Source of the DNA: Flavobacterium quisquiliarum
GTDB taxonomy: Bacteria; Bacteroidota; Bacteroidia; Flavobacteriales; Flavobacteriaceae
Length of the DNA stretch: 64,000 bases
Direction: 5' to 3'
NCBI RefSeq assembly: GCF_019308285.1
Contig: NZ_WWEM01000032.1
Location: forward strand, 1 to 64,000
Shown: positions 20,895-31,039 of the stretch, in pieces
How positions within the stretch are numbered: position 1 is the first letter of the stretch
How the letters are laid out: every line of letters begins with the position of its first letter
Translations under genes and position numbers: made by a program
Notes under the pieces: generated by a model
Told to the model about the DNA's origin: nothing
The model's input: the letters and a program-made list of their open reading frames with translations, nothing else
Databases searched by the model: none

Positions 20895-22374
20895 TAGACC
20901 CAGCTGTCCAGTTATAATTTAGATTCTCTACATGAGCCTCTGCTCTCCTATATTTGTTTCGTTTTAAAACTCCGATTCGATTTACCCACAAGACAAGCCA
21001 ATAAAAAAGGATGTATTTACTCCAGCAGAAAATAATGGTCTGCAGACAATAACAATGAACTAATCCCATAAGAATGGACATCCAGATGTACATGTATTTA
21101 TAGTACAAATCTTGAACGACTTTAGATGCTGCTTCCATTCTTACTAAAAGCATAATCATAATATAATTCCCTAAAATCAGCACCGGCCAGCCCAGCAGAT
21201 TGCCTCCTATAATTAAAAAGCCTCCGGAAAGCGAGAGCATCTGTCCCCTGTCATCTCTTTGTTTTAATGAATCTTTAAAAACATCCGAAGAAGAACGCAG
21301 CTCTTTCAAACTATTGGACAAAGTCTTAAATCCTGGTAAATCTGATAAACCTGAAAGTCCATCTGAAAAATCTTTAATCAAAGCCTCATTTGACTTTGCA
21401 GTGCTGATGCCTATCGAAGCTTGATAAGAACGTGCAACAGTCCATAAACCATTGGCATACTCTTCAATAAAATTGGAAACTACCACGCTGGAATCGCCAC
21501 TTTCTAAAGTACCTGCATTATCTTCTGCAAATTGTTTATTTGCATAAGACAAAACCATAATAACAATGGCAAACGGAAGTAATATTGCCAAAATCTTTGT
21601 TTTTAACTGCGGATAACTTACAATCAAAATGGTAATTGTAGCAATCGCTGTTTCGTATATCAGCGAACGGTTGCTTCCAAAATAAGATATAAAATTAAAA
21701 ATGGCCGCAATAACACCTAAACCAAAATACAACTGAAAACCAGCTTTGTTTCTCGCATATTTTTTTGCCTCAGCAAGCAATAGAATGAAAATAAAGATTT
21801 TTATACTATTAAAAATCGTAGCATCAAATACAACTGCAACTTTAGAAACTGATTCTTTTAATGCTAATATATTCAGTCCCGGCATCCACGAATTAAAACG
21901 GACTAAAAGGAATAAGAAATAAACAAGCAGCACTCGTTTTCCATAAGAATTTAGCGGTAGCTGTGTATGTGAAATATCTTTCTTCCGATATTTTTTTATG
22001 TAAATAGGAAACCATTTTTTTATAGCAATACAGGCAATAAATAATTCAATTCCATAAATAAGTACTGCCATATCATACGAAGCAGCTTTGGCTTCAGGCA
22101 TCCTAAAATTCAATTTTCCTTCAGAAAGCGTAATTAGAAAAGGCTGAATAAGATATCGAACAACAACAATGCTGTAATAAATTTTAAGTCCTATTCCCTG
22201 CTTATGATACCGAAGTATTGTACTGCCGTAAATGGATATGCATACGGTAAAAAACAAAGGAATTAAGAACAGTAATTCTAGACCTTTTCTTGCAATTGGC
22301 TGGTTATAGATATAATAACTTTCTATTATACCCAGCAGCGCTAATCCAATTGTAATATAATTATGATTTTTCAA
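20887..22374 (-). CDS. Wzy-like O-antigen/capsule polymerase
   Basis: The 495-residue integral membrane protein has about 11-12 hydrophobic helices and one large hydrophilic loop near residues 280-385, rich in Ser, Asp and Leu (SDGLSGLSDLPGFKTL). This topology is characteristic of Wzy polymerases, whose sequences diverge too far for motif assignment. In this locus, with a Wzx flippase and no ABC transporter, it is the only candidate for joining repeat units in the periplasm. The call rests on topology and context. Confidence 0.75.
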   Translation of the reverse strand: MKNHNYITIGLALLGIIESYYIYNQPIARKGLELLFLIPLFFTVCISIYGSTILRYHKQGIGLKIYYSIVVVRYLIQPFLITLSEGKLNFRMPEAKAASYDMAVLIYGIELFIACIAIKKWFPIYIKKYRKKDISHTQLPLNSYGKRVLLVYFLFLLVRFNSWMPGLNILALKESVSKVAVVFDATIFNSIKIFIFILLLAEAKKYARNKAGFQLYFGLGVIAAIFNFISYFGSNRSLIYETAIATITILIVSYPQLKTKILAILLPFAIVIMVLSYANKQFAEDNAGTLESGDSSVVVSNFIEEYANGLWTVARSYQASIGISTAKSNEALIKDFSDGLSGLSDLPGFKTLSNSLKELRSSSDVFKDSLKQRDDRGQMLSLSGGFLIIGGNLLGWPVLILGNYIMIMLLVRMEAASKVVQDLYYKYMYIWMSILMGLVHCYCLQTIIFCWSKYILFYWLVLWVNRIGVLKRNKYRRAEAHVENLNYNWTAGSIV

Positions 22375-22376
22375 AC

Positions 22377-23507
22377 TTAAACTGCTGCATTAAAATACTC
22401 AACAACACCTTGAAGCGTAACAGACATATCACATCTTTTTTGAGAGGCTGATCTGATTTCTTCCGAAATATTACGATCTGTATTCTGGTAAATTTTTTTG
22501 TAAAATTCTATAAGTCCGTAAATGTTAACAGGACTTTCATCAGGACTTATCTGATGTACATATTTTTCATTGTCTTGAATTGAAAAAGCATCCACAACAT
22601 AAGAAGAAATCATAGGCAGTCCTTTAGCGGCATATTCCTTTGATTTTATTGTACTTTCTGTCTCTAAACCAATTCGGTGTATTGCAATTGAATTTACAGC
22701 AAGATCTGCCTTTTCATAAAGAGCATCTAAATCACTTCCGCTTTTGAAACCATGAAATAAAACATGTTTTTCAATGCCGTATTTCGCCACTAATTCTTGA
22801 TACTTTTTGATTTCATCTCCTTCTCCAACTAAATGGTAGACAATATTAATATCGCCTCCAAGCTGGTAATACTCCTTTAATCCTTCTATTAACCTGTCGT
22901 AACCATGACAACTCATGGTAAGAGATACCGAAATTAAATGTATTTCATTGGCATTGTAAATTCTCTTTTCCACTGGAATAACATTTTCATAAATAACTCC
23001 ATTCATGGTATTTATGGTTTTTATACCGAAAATCTTATGATCATTTGAATACGTTACAATTCGACCAACATAAAGTCTCAGCAAAAAATTAGAAGAAGCA
23101 TCCATGAAATAACGCATTGCTCCTCCCTTCCATTTCAGCAGTTCGTGCTTGTAAGGAAACGTAGGGATTTCAATAACAATTTTGCTCTTTTTTTTACTTA
23201 AGATTCTCAGGGAATTGAGAAACAAAAAATCACACAAATGGTATCTGGTGTAAATAAAACTGTAATTGTTTACTGAAAGAGTTTTATCAATAAAAGAATA
23301 CATTTTGAGTCTTCGATTGGTATTTTCTAAAGGAATCGTTTCAAAAAAACTATTATTCAGATAATAAAGACAGTCTGGGCCATAAGAGATTAGCGTGACA
23401 TTATACGATTTACTAAAAACTTTATATTGATTTAGTATTTTTTTAGACACCCCATTTAATTTTTCAAAATCAATTATCACTGGCGCTATATACAACAACT
23501 GTTTCAT
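22377..23507 (-). CDS. Glycosyltransferase (GT4-like)
   Basis: The 376-residue protein has a GT-B layout. The N-terminal LNGVSKKILNQYKVFSK segment is the acceptor loop. The C-terminal half holds IHLISVSLTMSCHGYDRLIE, VYHLVGEGDEIKKYQ, and VLFHGFKSGSDLDALYEKAD. The usual E-x7-E block is modified to IGLETESTIKSKEYAAKGLP, so the motif is weaker than in the other transferases here. It is cytoplasmic and presumably adds a sugar to the repeat unit. Confidence 0.85.
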   Translation of the reverse strand: MKQLLYIAPVIIDFEKLNGVSKKILNQYKVFSKSYNVTLISYGPDCLYYLNNSFFETIPLENTNRRLKMYSFIDKTLSVNNYSFIYTRYHLCDFLFLNSLRILSKKKSKIVIEIPTFPYKHELLKWKGGAMRYFMDASSNFLLRLYVGRIVTYSNDHKIFGIKTINTMNGVIYENVIPVEKRIYNANEIHLISVSLTMSCHGYDRLIEGLKEYYQLGGDINIVYHLVGEGDEIKKYQELVAKYGIEKHVLFHGFKSGSDLDALYEKADLAVNSIAIHRIGLETESTIKSKEYAAKGLPMISSYVVDAFSIQDNEKYVHQISPDESPVNIYGLIEFYKKIYQNTDRNISEEIRSASQKRCDMSVTLQGVVEYFNAAV

Positions 23508-23521
23508 TCCCTTTTAAAGTA

Positions 23522-24253
23522 TTAATTTTGATTTTTAAAGTTTCTTAATTCTAAAATAAAACAGCTGCCTCTTCCTTGAGCAGACTTCACATTAATAGTA
23601 CCTTCCAAAGCTTCAACGGTTTGTTTTACGATATGCAATCCTATTCCGTATCCTTCAGAGCTATTGGATTCTCTGAAAAATTTATCAAATACTCTGTCCT
23701 GATTGATCTCTGCAATCCCAATCCCATTATCGGATACAGAAATTTTAAGTGTATTTTCGTCTGAATAACCTTCTACAACTATCACTTTATCAACAGCCTC
23801 TTTATTATGATATTTTACAGCATTGCCTATCAAGTTTTCCAATACCGTATTTAATCTGAATCTATCTGAAAAAAAGGCTTCTTGTTCGTTAATGTTTACT
23901 TGAAAATGAATTCCTAAAGTTTTGATTTCATTAGAAAAAATTTCAGCTGCGTCTGCAACCGTTTTTTCAAGTGGAATTTTTGTGATCTGAAGTTCTGGAT
24001 AATCGGCTTTTGAATTTTTTAGATTGTTTCGAATCGTCTGGTCTAGATGAACTACGCGGTCTTTTATCATTCGGATATATTCCATTGTGCTTTCTTCCTG
24101 AGTTTCTTCTTCTATTAAAGAAACCAGCATTTTTAAAGCATTAACCGGCGAAAGCAGATCATGTGATACTCTGAAAGCAAAACTTTCTAATTTTTTGTTT
24201 ACGGCTTTCAAATCACTGATGCTGATTCTCTTTCTCTCTTTTAGCTTGTTCAT
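23522..24253 (-). CDS. Sensorless histidine kinase inside the capsule operon
   Basis: The 243-residue cytoplasmic kinase lacks any sensor or membrane segment. The HisKA phosphoacceptor is FRVSHDLLSPVNAL with His31. The HATPase domain shows an N box (LENLIGNAVKYH), G1 (VSDNGIGIAE), an F box (VFDKFFRES) and G2 (GYGIGLHIVKQ). With no signal-sensing region it must receive input from a partner. The adjacent gene upstream (24295-24672) encodes a small receiver-like protein. The pair sits between the sugar-nucleotide genes and the glycosyltransferases of the operon, which is unusual. Confidence 0.9.
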   Translation of the reverse strand: MNKLKERKRISISDLKAVNKKLESFAFRVSHDLLSPVNALKMLVSLIEEETQEESTMEYIRMIKDRVVHLDQTIRNNLKNSKADYPELQITKIPLEKTVADAAEIFSNEIKTLGIHFQVNINEQEAFFSDRFRLNTVLENLIGNAVKYHNKEAVDKVIVVEGYSDENTLKISVSDNGIGIAEINQDRVFDKFFRESNSSEGYGIGLHIVKQTVEALEGTINVKSAQGRGSCFILELRNFKNQN

Positions 24254-24294
24254 TTCTTCTAATTTTTACCTAAAAAATAAAGCTGTACGCTGTT

Positions 24295-24672
24295 CTATTT
24301 ACATATTGACTGTTCATCAACCAAACTAAATTTTTCCTCAAAATGCAGTCTAAGATCATTTCTAAATCCCCTTTTTGTATCCAGACATTCTAACACTTCA
24401 ATGTTTTGTATGTTTTTAAATTTATTGAGGAACTGAGGGCAATGATTACAGACCAATACTGGAATTCCGTATGAATTAATCCTTAAAAGATCGATCAAAT
24501 CATTCTCCGAATAAAAAACAAAAACTACTAATGAAAGATCATCTGTCATTTCATGCCCATAAAGAATATCTGCTTTATGCCCGGCAACAAAATTGATATC
24601 CTTAAACTCATATTTCAAAAACCTTGAGAAATAATGAAATTTATCATAAACCATTACTCTGTTTGCATCCAT
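24295..24672 (-). CDS. Small receiver-like (pseudo-receiver) protein
   Basis: The 125-residue soluble protein has an alternating strand/helix pattern like a CheY-type receiver: a start strand RVMVYDKFHYFSRFLKYEF, a hydrophobic strand LSLVVFVFYSENDLIDLL where the phosphoacceptor Asp should follow, then YGIPVLVCN. The expected acidic pocket (paired Asp, Asp, and late Lys in a KP motif) is not clearly preserved. It may therefore be a degenerate receiver. Its gene lies 41 nt upstream of the sensorless kinase, supporting a functional pair. The family call is tentative. Confidence 0.6.
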   Translation of the reverse strand: MDANRVMVYDKFHYFSRFLKYEFKDINFVAGHKADILYGHEMTDDLSLVVFVFYSENDLIDLLRINSYGIPVLVCNHCPQFLNKFKNIQNIEVLECLDTKRGFRNDLRLHFEEKFSLVDEQSICK

Positions 24673-24841
24673 AACTTTTAATTGTTAAATTGAATTTATA
24701 CTAAAATATTCATGCGTATTCAAGTGATTTGAGGCGGTTTAAGAACGGAAAATGATTAGTTTTCACTTTTATTTTAATTCTTTATTTTAAAATGTATTCT
24801 CATATTTTATACGGGACAGCTAAACGAAACACATAATTCAA

Positions 24842-25804
24842 TTACAAGCCGATTGAAACTTCTTTTATATTTTCAGCATTGGCCAAAAACCATTCGTATG
24901 TTTTTGCAATTCCATCTTTAAGATGAATCTGTTGTTTCCAACCCAATTGCTGCATTTTTGAACTATCCATCAATTTTCGAGGTGTACCATCAGGCATAGA
25001 ATCATCCCAAGTAATTTTACCTTGATGTCCTACAATGCTTTGAATCGTCAATGCTAATTCTTTGATGCTTAAATCTTGTCCAGATCCAACATTGTATAAA
25101 TAATCCGGCAGTCTGTTTTCTAAGGCAAATACTACAGCCTTCGCCATATCGTCTGCATGAAGAAACTCTCTCATAGGATTTCCTGTTCCCCAAAGTGTTA
25201 CTGCTGCATGATTATTTTGCTTAGCTTCATGAAATTTTCTGATCATAGCTGGTAAAACATGTGAGCTTTTCAAATCAAAATTATCGTGAATCCCATACAA
25301 ATTAGTTGGCATTAGACTTACATAGTCTTTATCAAATTCTTTACGAACAGCCTGACAAGCTTTGATGCCCGAAATTTTTGCCAAGGCATACCATTCATTG
25401 GTTGGTTCCAATGCTGCAGTTAATAAATAATCTTCCTGAATAGGCTGTGGTGCCATTTTAGGATAAATACAAGAACTGCCAAGAAAAATAAATTTCTCTA
25501 TTCCTGACTTTAAAGCAGTATCAATTAAATTATTCTGAATCTGCATATTCTCCATAATAAATTGATAGGGATAATTATTGTTTGCCAGAATCCCTCCCAC
25601 TTTTGCTGCTGCATCTATAACTGCCTTCGGTTTCTCTTTTTCAAAAAATGCCTGAACCGCCTGCTGGTCACGCAGATCCAACTCACTGCTTGACTGTCCG
25701 ATTAAATTTTGATATCCTTCGTTTTCCAACGCTCTCCATACTGCAGATCCCACCATACCGCGATGACCTGCAATGTATATTTTGGAAGTTTTATCTATAT
25801 TCAT
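24842..25804 (-). CDS. fcl: GDP-L-fucose synthase
   Basis: The 320-residue NADP-dependent SDR-type epimerase/reductase converts GDP-4-keto-6-deoxymannose to GDP-L-fucose. The cofactor loop GHRGMVGSA is at residues 13-21. FLGSSCIYPKMAPQP holds the catalytic Ser and Cys, NEWYALAKISGIK holds the YxxxK pair, and MPTNLYGIHDNFD and EFLHADDMA are family hallmarks. Length is typical. It lies 1 nt after gmd, the preceding step in the pathway, so L-fucose (or a derivative) is expected in the polymer. Confidence 0.96.
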   Translation of the reverse strand: MNIDKTSKIYIAGHRGMVGSAVWRALENEGYQNLIGQSSSELDLRDQQAVQAFFEKEKPKAVIDAAAKVGGILANNNYPYQFIMENMQIQNNLIDTALKSGIEKFIFLGSSCIYPKMAPQPIQEDYLLTAALEPTNEWYALAKISGIKACQAVRKEFDKDYVSLMPTNLYGIHDNFDLKSSHVLPAMIRKFHEAKQNNHAAVTLWGTGNPMREFLHADDMAKAVVFALENRLPDYLYNVGSGQDLSIKELALTIQSIVGHQGKITWDDSMPDGTPRKLMDSSKMQQLGWKQQIHLKDGIAKTYEWFLANAENIKEVSIGL

Positions 25805-25805
25805 T

Positions 25806-26930
25806 TTACTCGTAGTAGTTCATTGTTTGATATCCTGCTTCTTCTAAATGATGATCTTTCTGCATTATTTTTATATCAGACTGCATCATATCATTTACTA
25901 AATCCTGTAAATTATATTCGGGCACCCATCCTAATTTAGTATTTGCTTTTGTAGCGTCTCCAATTAGTAATTCCACCTCTGTAGGACGGAAATAACGAGG
26001 ATTTACCGCTAAGATTTCTTTTCCGATTTCTATTTGAAAATCAGGATTATTACATGCAGCTACGTAAGCTTTTTCATCAACACCGCTACCTTTAAATTCA
26101 ATTTCCACCCCAACATAAGCAAAACTCATCTTGACAAAATCACGAACTGTTGTAGTTGTTCCTGTAGCAATTACCCAATCTTCTGGTTCATCGGCTTGAA
26201 GAATCATCCACATCATACGTACATAATCCTTCGCATGTCCCCAGTCTCTTTGGGCATCTAGATTTCCTAAATAAAATTTTTCCTGTAATCCTAACGCAAT
26301 ACGCGATACTGCACGGGTAATTTTTCTGGTTACAAAAGTTTCCCCGCGAATTGGCGATTCATGATTAAATAGAATTCCGTTGCAGGCATACATACCATAA
26401 GCTTCTCTGTAATTCACTGTAATCCAGTACGCATACATTTTTGCCACTGCATAAGGGGAACGAGGATAAAAAGGTGTTTTTTCCGTCTGTGGCACTTCTT
26501 GGACTTTTCCATACAATTCAGATGTAGAAGCCTGATAAATACGTGTCTTTTTTTCCAATCCTAATAAACGGACAGCATCTAAAATCCTTAAAGTTCCTAA
26601 TCCGTCAGCGTTACCAGTGTACTCTGGCACTTCAAAAGATACCTGAACATGGCTCATAGCCGCAAGATTGTAAATCTCATCTGGTTGTATTTCCTGAATC
26701 AGACGAATTAAATTGGTGCTGTCAGTCATCTCACCGTAATGAAGTATAAAACGCTGATTGTCTACATGCGGATCCTGGTATAAATGATCGATTCGGTCCG
26801 TATTAAATAAAGAAGAGCGTCTTTTAAGTCCGTGAACTATGTAATTTTTTTTAAGTAAAAATTCACTTAAGTAAGCGCCGTCCTGTCCTGTAACTCCGGT
26901 TATTAAAGCTATTTTTGGTGTATTGGTCAT
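25806..26930 (-). CDS. gmd: GDP-mannose 4,6-dehydratase
   Basis: The 374-residue enzyme of the extended SDR family makes GDP-4-keto-6-deoxy-D-mannose. The NADP loop [15 protein letters not shown] is at about residues 12-26. [57 protein letters not shown] (YxxxK) and [17 protein letters not shown] are all classic Gmd motifs. It acts between ManC and Fcl in GDP-fucose synthesis. The 48-nt gap to manC shows no terminator. Confidence 0.97.
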   Translation of the reverse strand: MTNTPKIALITGVTGQDGAYLSEFLLKKNYIVHGLKRRSSLFNTDRIDHLYQDPHVDNQRFILHYGEMTDSTNLIRLIQEIQPDEIYNLAAMSHVQVSFEVPEYTGNADGLGTLRILDAVRLLGLEKKTRIYQASTSELYGKVQEVPQTEKTPFYPRSPYAVAKMYAYWITVNYREAYGMYACNGILFNHESPIRGETFVTRKITRAVSRIALGLQEKFYLGNLDAQRDWGHAKDYVRMMWMILQADEPEDWVIATGTTTTVRDFVKMSFAYVGVEIEFKGSGVDEKAYVAACNNPDFQIEIGKEILAVNPRYFRPTEVELLIGDATKANTKLGWVPEYNLQDLVNDMMQSDIKIMQKDHHLEEAGYQTMNYYE

Positions 26931-26978
26931 AATATTTTTGATGTTGTAATAATTTTGTATTTAACTGTAGCTTATACT

Positions 26979-27983
26979 TTAAAGCAGTGGAGAATTAGCC
27001 GCTTCCAATTCTTGATAAACTTGTTTTACCTCTTGCGAATTTTCTTTTTTTACTACCAAAAAAGCATCGGGAGTATGAACTAAAAGGCAGTTTTCTACCC
27101 CAATAAAAGAAGTGTGTATGGCTGATCCAATTAGAATATTTCCGTTAGCGTCAGCTTGATGCCCTTTTTTCACTAAATAATCATAAACGGATTCAAACGA
27201 TCCAAGATCTGACCAGTCAAACTGCGAAGCCACAACTTTTATATTAGAACTACGCTCCATAACAGCATAATCAATACTAATGGAAGGAATCTGCATAGAC
27301 AAATCATAATCTAAAAATCCTGAATCATTAGCTTCCCAAGCTGTTTTTGCCTTGTTGTAAACTTCTGGTTCCTGTTTTTGAAGTTCCTGCAGAAATACTC
27401 CTGCCTTAAAACAAAAAAGACCGCTGTTCCAATAAAAATTACCCTGTTCTAAAAAATCTGAAGCCTTATCTAAACTAGGTTTTTCATGAAAAGCCAATAC
27501 ATGATTTCCTTCAAACTCAATGTAACCATATCCAGTTTCAGGTTTTGATGGCTTGATGCCAAAAGTGACTAGATAATTATTCTCTGCAATTTCGATTGCT
27601 TGTTTTAGTGCTGCCAAATACTCTTCTTCTCCATTAATAATATGATCTGAAGGCGTAACAATTAAAACATCCTCTTCTTTAGACTGAAAAGCGGCAAAAG
27701 CAATCGCTGCAGCGGTATTTCTCGGCGCAGCCTCAACAATATGCGAATGCTCAAGAGAAAATTTCTCCATCACTTTACAGCTCAATGAATGGTTTTCTAC
27801 ATTGCCAACAATGATTAATCTATCAGCGATGCTTTTATTTCTATCAATTGTCATTTCCAAAAGGGAGCATCCGTCAAACAAATCAAGATACTGTTTTGGT
27901 TTTGTTTTACGAGAAAGAGGCCATAACCTGCTACCGACTCCTCCTGTTAATACAACATGAACGATATTAGCTGCTGCAATCAT
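26979..27983 (-). CDS. manC: Mannose-1-phosphate guanylyltransferase
   Basis: The 334-residue nucleotidyltransferase makes GDP-mannose from GTP and mannose-1-phosphate. The pyrophosphorylase signature VVLTGGVGSRLWPLSRKTKP is at residues 10-29, followed by the active-site region LIVTPSDHII and FHEKPSLDKA. The C-terminal phosphomannose isomerase domain of the long bifunctional type is absent. It overlaps the adjacent cytidylyltransferase-like gene by 4 nt and supplies the precursor for Gmd. Confidence 0.94.
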   Translation of the reverse strand: MIAAANIVHVVLTGGVGSRLWPLSRKTKPKQYLDLFDGCSLLEMTIDRNKSIADRLIIVGNVENHSLSCKVMEKFSLEHSHIVEAAPRNTAAAIAFAAFQSKEEDVLIVTPSDHIINGEEEYLAALKQAIEIAENNYLVTFGIKPSKPETGYGYIEFEGNHVLAFHEKPSLDKASDFLEQGNFYWNSGLFCFKAGVFLQELQKQEPEVYNKAKTAWEANDSGFLDYDLSMQIPSISIDYAVMERSSNIKVVASQFDWSDLGSFESVYDYLVKKGHQADANGNILIGSAIHTSFIGVENCLLVHTPDAFLVVKKENSQEVKQVYQELEAANSPLL

Positions 27984-28408
27984 TTATTTCCGTTTAAAAG
28001 TTCCAATTGAAAAACTTCTCTGCGAAGACCGCTGCTTGAAAAACGATGATCTCTTGTGTTAAAATAGAACTCTATTCCTTTTTCTTCACAATAAGATCTT
28101 CCTGTAAAATCTCTGTCCTTATATTCGTCTCCTAAAAAACGTACATCAATTTGAAAAGACTGTAGAATATCCTTTAAATCCTGCTCTGTTGCATAAGGAA
28201 CTATTTCATCTACAAATTTGCATCCTTTAAGCTGGATGTAACGTTCTACAACTGACTGACTCGGTTTGTTCTTCTCCGGTCGGTCAAGAGTTGGATCAGT
28301 CTGCAGTCCAACAATAAGATAATCACAATTTAATTTTGCTTCTTCCAGCATTTTAATGTGACCTGCATGAAGCAGATCAAAGGCACTAAATGTTATTCCT
28401 GTTTTCAT
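27980..28408 (-). CDS. TagD-like nucleotidyltransferase (first gene of the capsule operon)
   Basis: The 142-residue protein is a small HxGH-type cytidylyl/adenylyltransferase. TFSAFDLLHAGHIKMLEEAK at residues 6-25 gives the HxGH triphosphate-binding motif (HAGH). The C-terminal motif is RFSSSGLRR, where ISSTxLR is usual. Relatives make CDP-glycerol or activate small phosphoesters, so the polymer may carry a glycerol-phosphate-like group. The substrate is inferred only. It is the promoter-proximal gene of the minus-strand operon. Confidence 0.85.
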   Translation of the reverse strand: MKTGITFSAFDLLHAGHIKMLEEAKLNCDYLIVGLQTDPTLDRPEKNKPSQSVVERYIQLKGCKFVDEIVPYATEQDLKDILQSFQIDVRFLGDEYKDRDFTGRSYCEEKGIEFYFNTRDHRFSSSGLRREVFQLELLNGNK

Positions 28409-28952
28409 AATTGGTTTAGATTAAAATATAGAAAAACTGTTTTTGTATGAACGTAGGTAAAACATGCAGAAAACAATTAAAAAAATAAAATTGAACAAGG
28501 GTTCCCCGTAGATAGTTACATTTTAACTACCTAAAAAATATTTTAAATGACAAAATACAGAGTTGATAATTCTTGCAGAAAACACTTGAAAATAGCATTC
28601 CAAATCTCATCATTTTCTTCTTGCAAAGAATCAAAAAACTAAAACTCTACAGCAACAAAATTACTACAAACGAAAGGGCAACACAGAAACTGTAAAAGAC
28701 AATAAAACCAAATTTTGGAACATATAACTCTTTAAAGGAAGCAAAAAAAACACGGCAGAAATTACTTTTATAAGCTTTAAAATGATGCATCGTTATTACC
28801 TTGAGAATAAGAAAATCAAACGATTGATTCTTTCATAAATACAGCTGTGAAAGCTATTCATCAAAAAAACTACTCCTTATTAAAAAAATAGCACATTAAA
28901 TAATCAGGAAAATATCCTTTCAGAATAATTTAAAAATTATAAAACAGATCAA
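28409..28952. other. Divergent regulatory region between capsule operon and ugd
   Basis: The 544-bp AT-rich region has no credible gene. On the minus strand TAATTTTG (28656-28663) fits the -7 consensus, with CAA (TTG on the minus strand) at 28679-28681 only 15 nt away. A promoter there would leave a leader of about 250 nt before the operon. A small hairpin (TAGTTA / TAACTA, 28513-28529) lies inside this leader. For ugd no consensus promoter is evident in the last 150 bp. Confidence 0.4.
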
Positions 28953-30344
28953 ATGGAAATCACTAAAATATGCTGCATTGGAGCCGGATATGTCGGCGGA
29001 CCTACCATGGCAGTTATAGCACAAAAATGTCCACACCTCAAGATTACGGTAGTCGATTTAAATCAGGAACGAATTGATGCCTGGAATGATGAAAATACAG
29101 ATAATATCCCAATATTTGAACCTGGCCTAAGTAGTGTTGTCGCGGAAACAAGAGGAAAAAACTTGTTTTTTTCAAATGACGTGGAAAAGGCAATCGAAGA
29201 AGCTCAAATTATATTCATCTCTGTAAACACTCCCACAAAAACTTATGGAAAAGGAAAAGGAATGGCGGCAGATTTAAAATACATTGAATTATGTGCCAGA
29301 CAAATTGCAAAAGTGGCAAAAGACAATAAAATTGTAGTAGAAAAGTCAACACTTCCTGTACGAACTGCTGAAGCTATTAAAAGTATTCTTGACAATACAG
29401 GCAATGGTGTCCAATTCCAAATTTTATCTAATCCTGAATTCCTTGCCGAAGGAACTGCCATTTCTGATTTGTTGAATCCCGACCGCATTTTAATTGGAGG
29501 AGATCAAACACCTGAAGGGCAAAAAGCCATACAAGCCTTAGTCGATATATATGCAAACTGGGTCCCGCAGGACAAAATATTAACTACAAATGTATGGTCA
29601 TCAGAATTATCAAAATTGACTGCTAATGCATTTTTAGCACAGCGAATATCATCAATCAATGCTTTATCTGAACTCTGTGAAAAAACAGGAGCCGATATAA
29701 ACGAAGTGGCTCGGGCTATCGGAATGGATACCAGAATTGGATCAAAATTTCTTAAAGCCTCAGTTGGATTTGGTGGTTCTTGCTTCAAAAAAGACATTTT
29801 GAACTTAGTTTACATTGCTAAATCCTATGGACTGAATGAAACGGCAGATTACTGGGAACAGGTAATTATAATGAATGACCATCAGAAAAAAAGATTTGCT
29901 GACAAGATTGTAAAAACGCTTTACAACACCGTTGCTGGCAAGAAAATTACTTTTTTAGGCTGGGCCTTTAAAAAAGATACTAATGATACGAGAGAATCTG
30001 CAGCCATTTATATAGCAGATGATTTAATAAATGAGCAGGCTGGTATTTGCGTTTACGATCCTAAAGTAAACCAAAAGAAAATTTTAGCTGACTTGGATTA
30101 TTTAGAAACCAGATCAGCTGCTGAAAATGCAAAAAGTACAAAATCTTTTGAAAATCCTTATGATGCTTGCCAAGGAGCTCATGCTATAGCTGTGCTTACG
30201 GAATGGGAAGAATTTGTTGATTATGACTGGCAGAGAATCTATGACGCCATGCAGAAACCTGCTTTTGTTTTTGATGGAAGAAACATACTAAATAAAACAG
30301 AAATGCAAAAAATTGGATTTGTTTATCAAGCAATAGGATCTTAA
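28953..30344 (+). CDS. ugd: UDP-glucose 6-dehydrogenase
   Basis: The 463-residue enzyme oxidises UDP-glucose to UDP-glucuronate with two NAD. The NAD loop GAGYVGGPT is at residues 10-18. [16 protein letters not shown], the middle-domain [15 protein letters not shown], and the catalytic-Cys loop [15 protein letters not shown] near residues 269-283 are all present. The C-terminal UDP-binding domain includes [15 protein letters not shown]. It resembles the animal-like long form. It is divergent from the capsule operon and probably supplies glucuronate for it. It ends at a strong terminator. Confidence 0.96.
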   Translation: MEITKICCIGAGYVGGPTMAVIAQKCPHLKITVVDLNQERIDAWNDENTDNIPIFEPGLSSVVAETRGKNLFFSNDVEKAIEEAQIIFISVNTPTKTYGKGKGMAADLKYIELCARQIAKVAKDNKIVVEKSTLPVRTAEAIKSILDNTGNGVQFQILSNPEFLAEGTAISDLLNPDRILIGGDQTPEGQKAIQALVDIYANWVPQDKILTTNVWSSELSKLTANAFLAQRISSINALSELCEKTGADINEVARAIGMDTRIGSKFLKASVGFGGSCFKKDILNLVYIAKSYGLNETADYWEQVIIMNDHQKKRFADKIVKTLYNTVAGKKITFLGWAFKKDTNDTRESAAIYIADDLINEQAGICVYDPKVNQKKILADLDYLETRSAAENAKSTKSFENPYDACQGAHAIAVLTEWEEFVDYDWQRIYDAMQKPAFVFDGRNILNKTEMQKIGFVYQAIGS

Positions 30345-30359
30345 GCCAAATGAATAAAA

Positions 30360-30391
30360 AAAGAGACTGCTCTATCATGAACAGTCTCTTT
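30360..30391. terminator. Terminator after ugd
   Basis: A 10-bp stem AAAGAGACTG / CAGTCTCTTT with a 12-nt loop follows 15 nt after the ugd stop, preceded by a run of A and ending in T. It suits termination on the plus strand and possibly also the other direction. Confidence 0.75.
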
Positions 30392-30412
30392 CATCTTCCA
30401 AATCAATAATAA

Positions 30413-30440
30413 AAAACCGCCTCATTCTTTCAGCGGTTTT
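30413..30440. terminator. Terminator between ugd and the XRE gene
   Basis: An 8-bp stem AAAACCGC / GCGGTTTT with a 12-nt loop sits 21 nt beyond the XRE stop as read on the minus strand. The A-run on the left becomes a U-tract on the minus strand, so it probably ends the XRE transcript. Confidence 0.7.
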
Positions 30441-30461
30441 CCTTAAAATTACAACTTAAAG

Positions 30462-30806
30462 TTATCCGTTATTTCTAACTTTTTTTACCTGAAAATCCAA
30501 AAGTCTACTGTTTGGCATCCTAAACGTTTTTACACCGGAATTACTGACACTTCCAGATTGTCCATCAAATTTATCTTCTGCATCATTATTAAAAAAATAC
30601 GACACGTCAAAAAATAATAAATCAGAAATTGAAATTCCAAAAATATCTGCCAGTTTGGATATTTTAGAAATTGTTATATCAATTTCACCTCTTTCAATTT
30701 TACCGTAACCACTATAAGTCATGTCCAATTCACCAGCGACAAAATCTCTGGTAAGATTTTTCATTTCCCTTATGGTTCTGATATTCTGAGAAACAATTTT
30801 GTTCAT
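30462..30806 (-). CDS. XRE-family helix-turn-helix regulator
   Basis: The 114-residue protein has an N-terminal HTH_3 domain over about residues 4-62: NIRTIREMKNLTRDFVAGEL, then the recognition-helix region MTYSGYGKIERGEIDITISK and KLADIFGISISDLL. The last 45 residues are polar and end in a basic tail. Several Flavobacteriia carry such single-domain regulators next to surface polysaccharide genes. It follows the two-component genes on the same strand with a 233-bp gap, so it probably has its own promoter. Confidence 0.88.
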   Translation of the reverse strand: MNKIVSQNIRTIREMKNLTRDFVAGELDMTYSGYGKIERGEIDITISKISKLADIFGISISDLLFFDVSYFFNNDAEDKFDGQSGSVSNSGVKTFRMPNSRLLDFQVKKVRNNG

Positions 30807-31039
30807 AATTTGATTTAATATATTTAATAATAGTAAAATTCCTCAACCGTTTATTTACAGGAACAAATAAATAAAAACACCATTTCAAAAACTAAAATAG
30901 TACGCACTGTTTAAAAAAAAATGGTATAGAATTAAAATAACACCTTTGGATATTATTTCAATAGAAAATTTAAGAATAGTAAGACTCTCTAATTCTACTA
31001 ATTTGTCCTGAAATAAATTAAATCAAGATGAGTATTTAC

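Noticed and set aside
28409-28700. JUMPstart/ops-like antitermination leader for the capsule operon
   Set aside because: A GGTAG word occurs near 28530 on the minus strand, but the rest of the ops consensus is missing and no RfaH/UpxY-like gene is in the locus.
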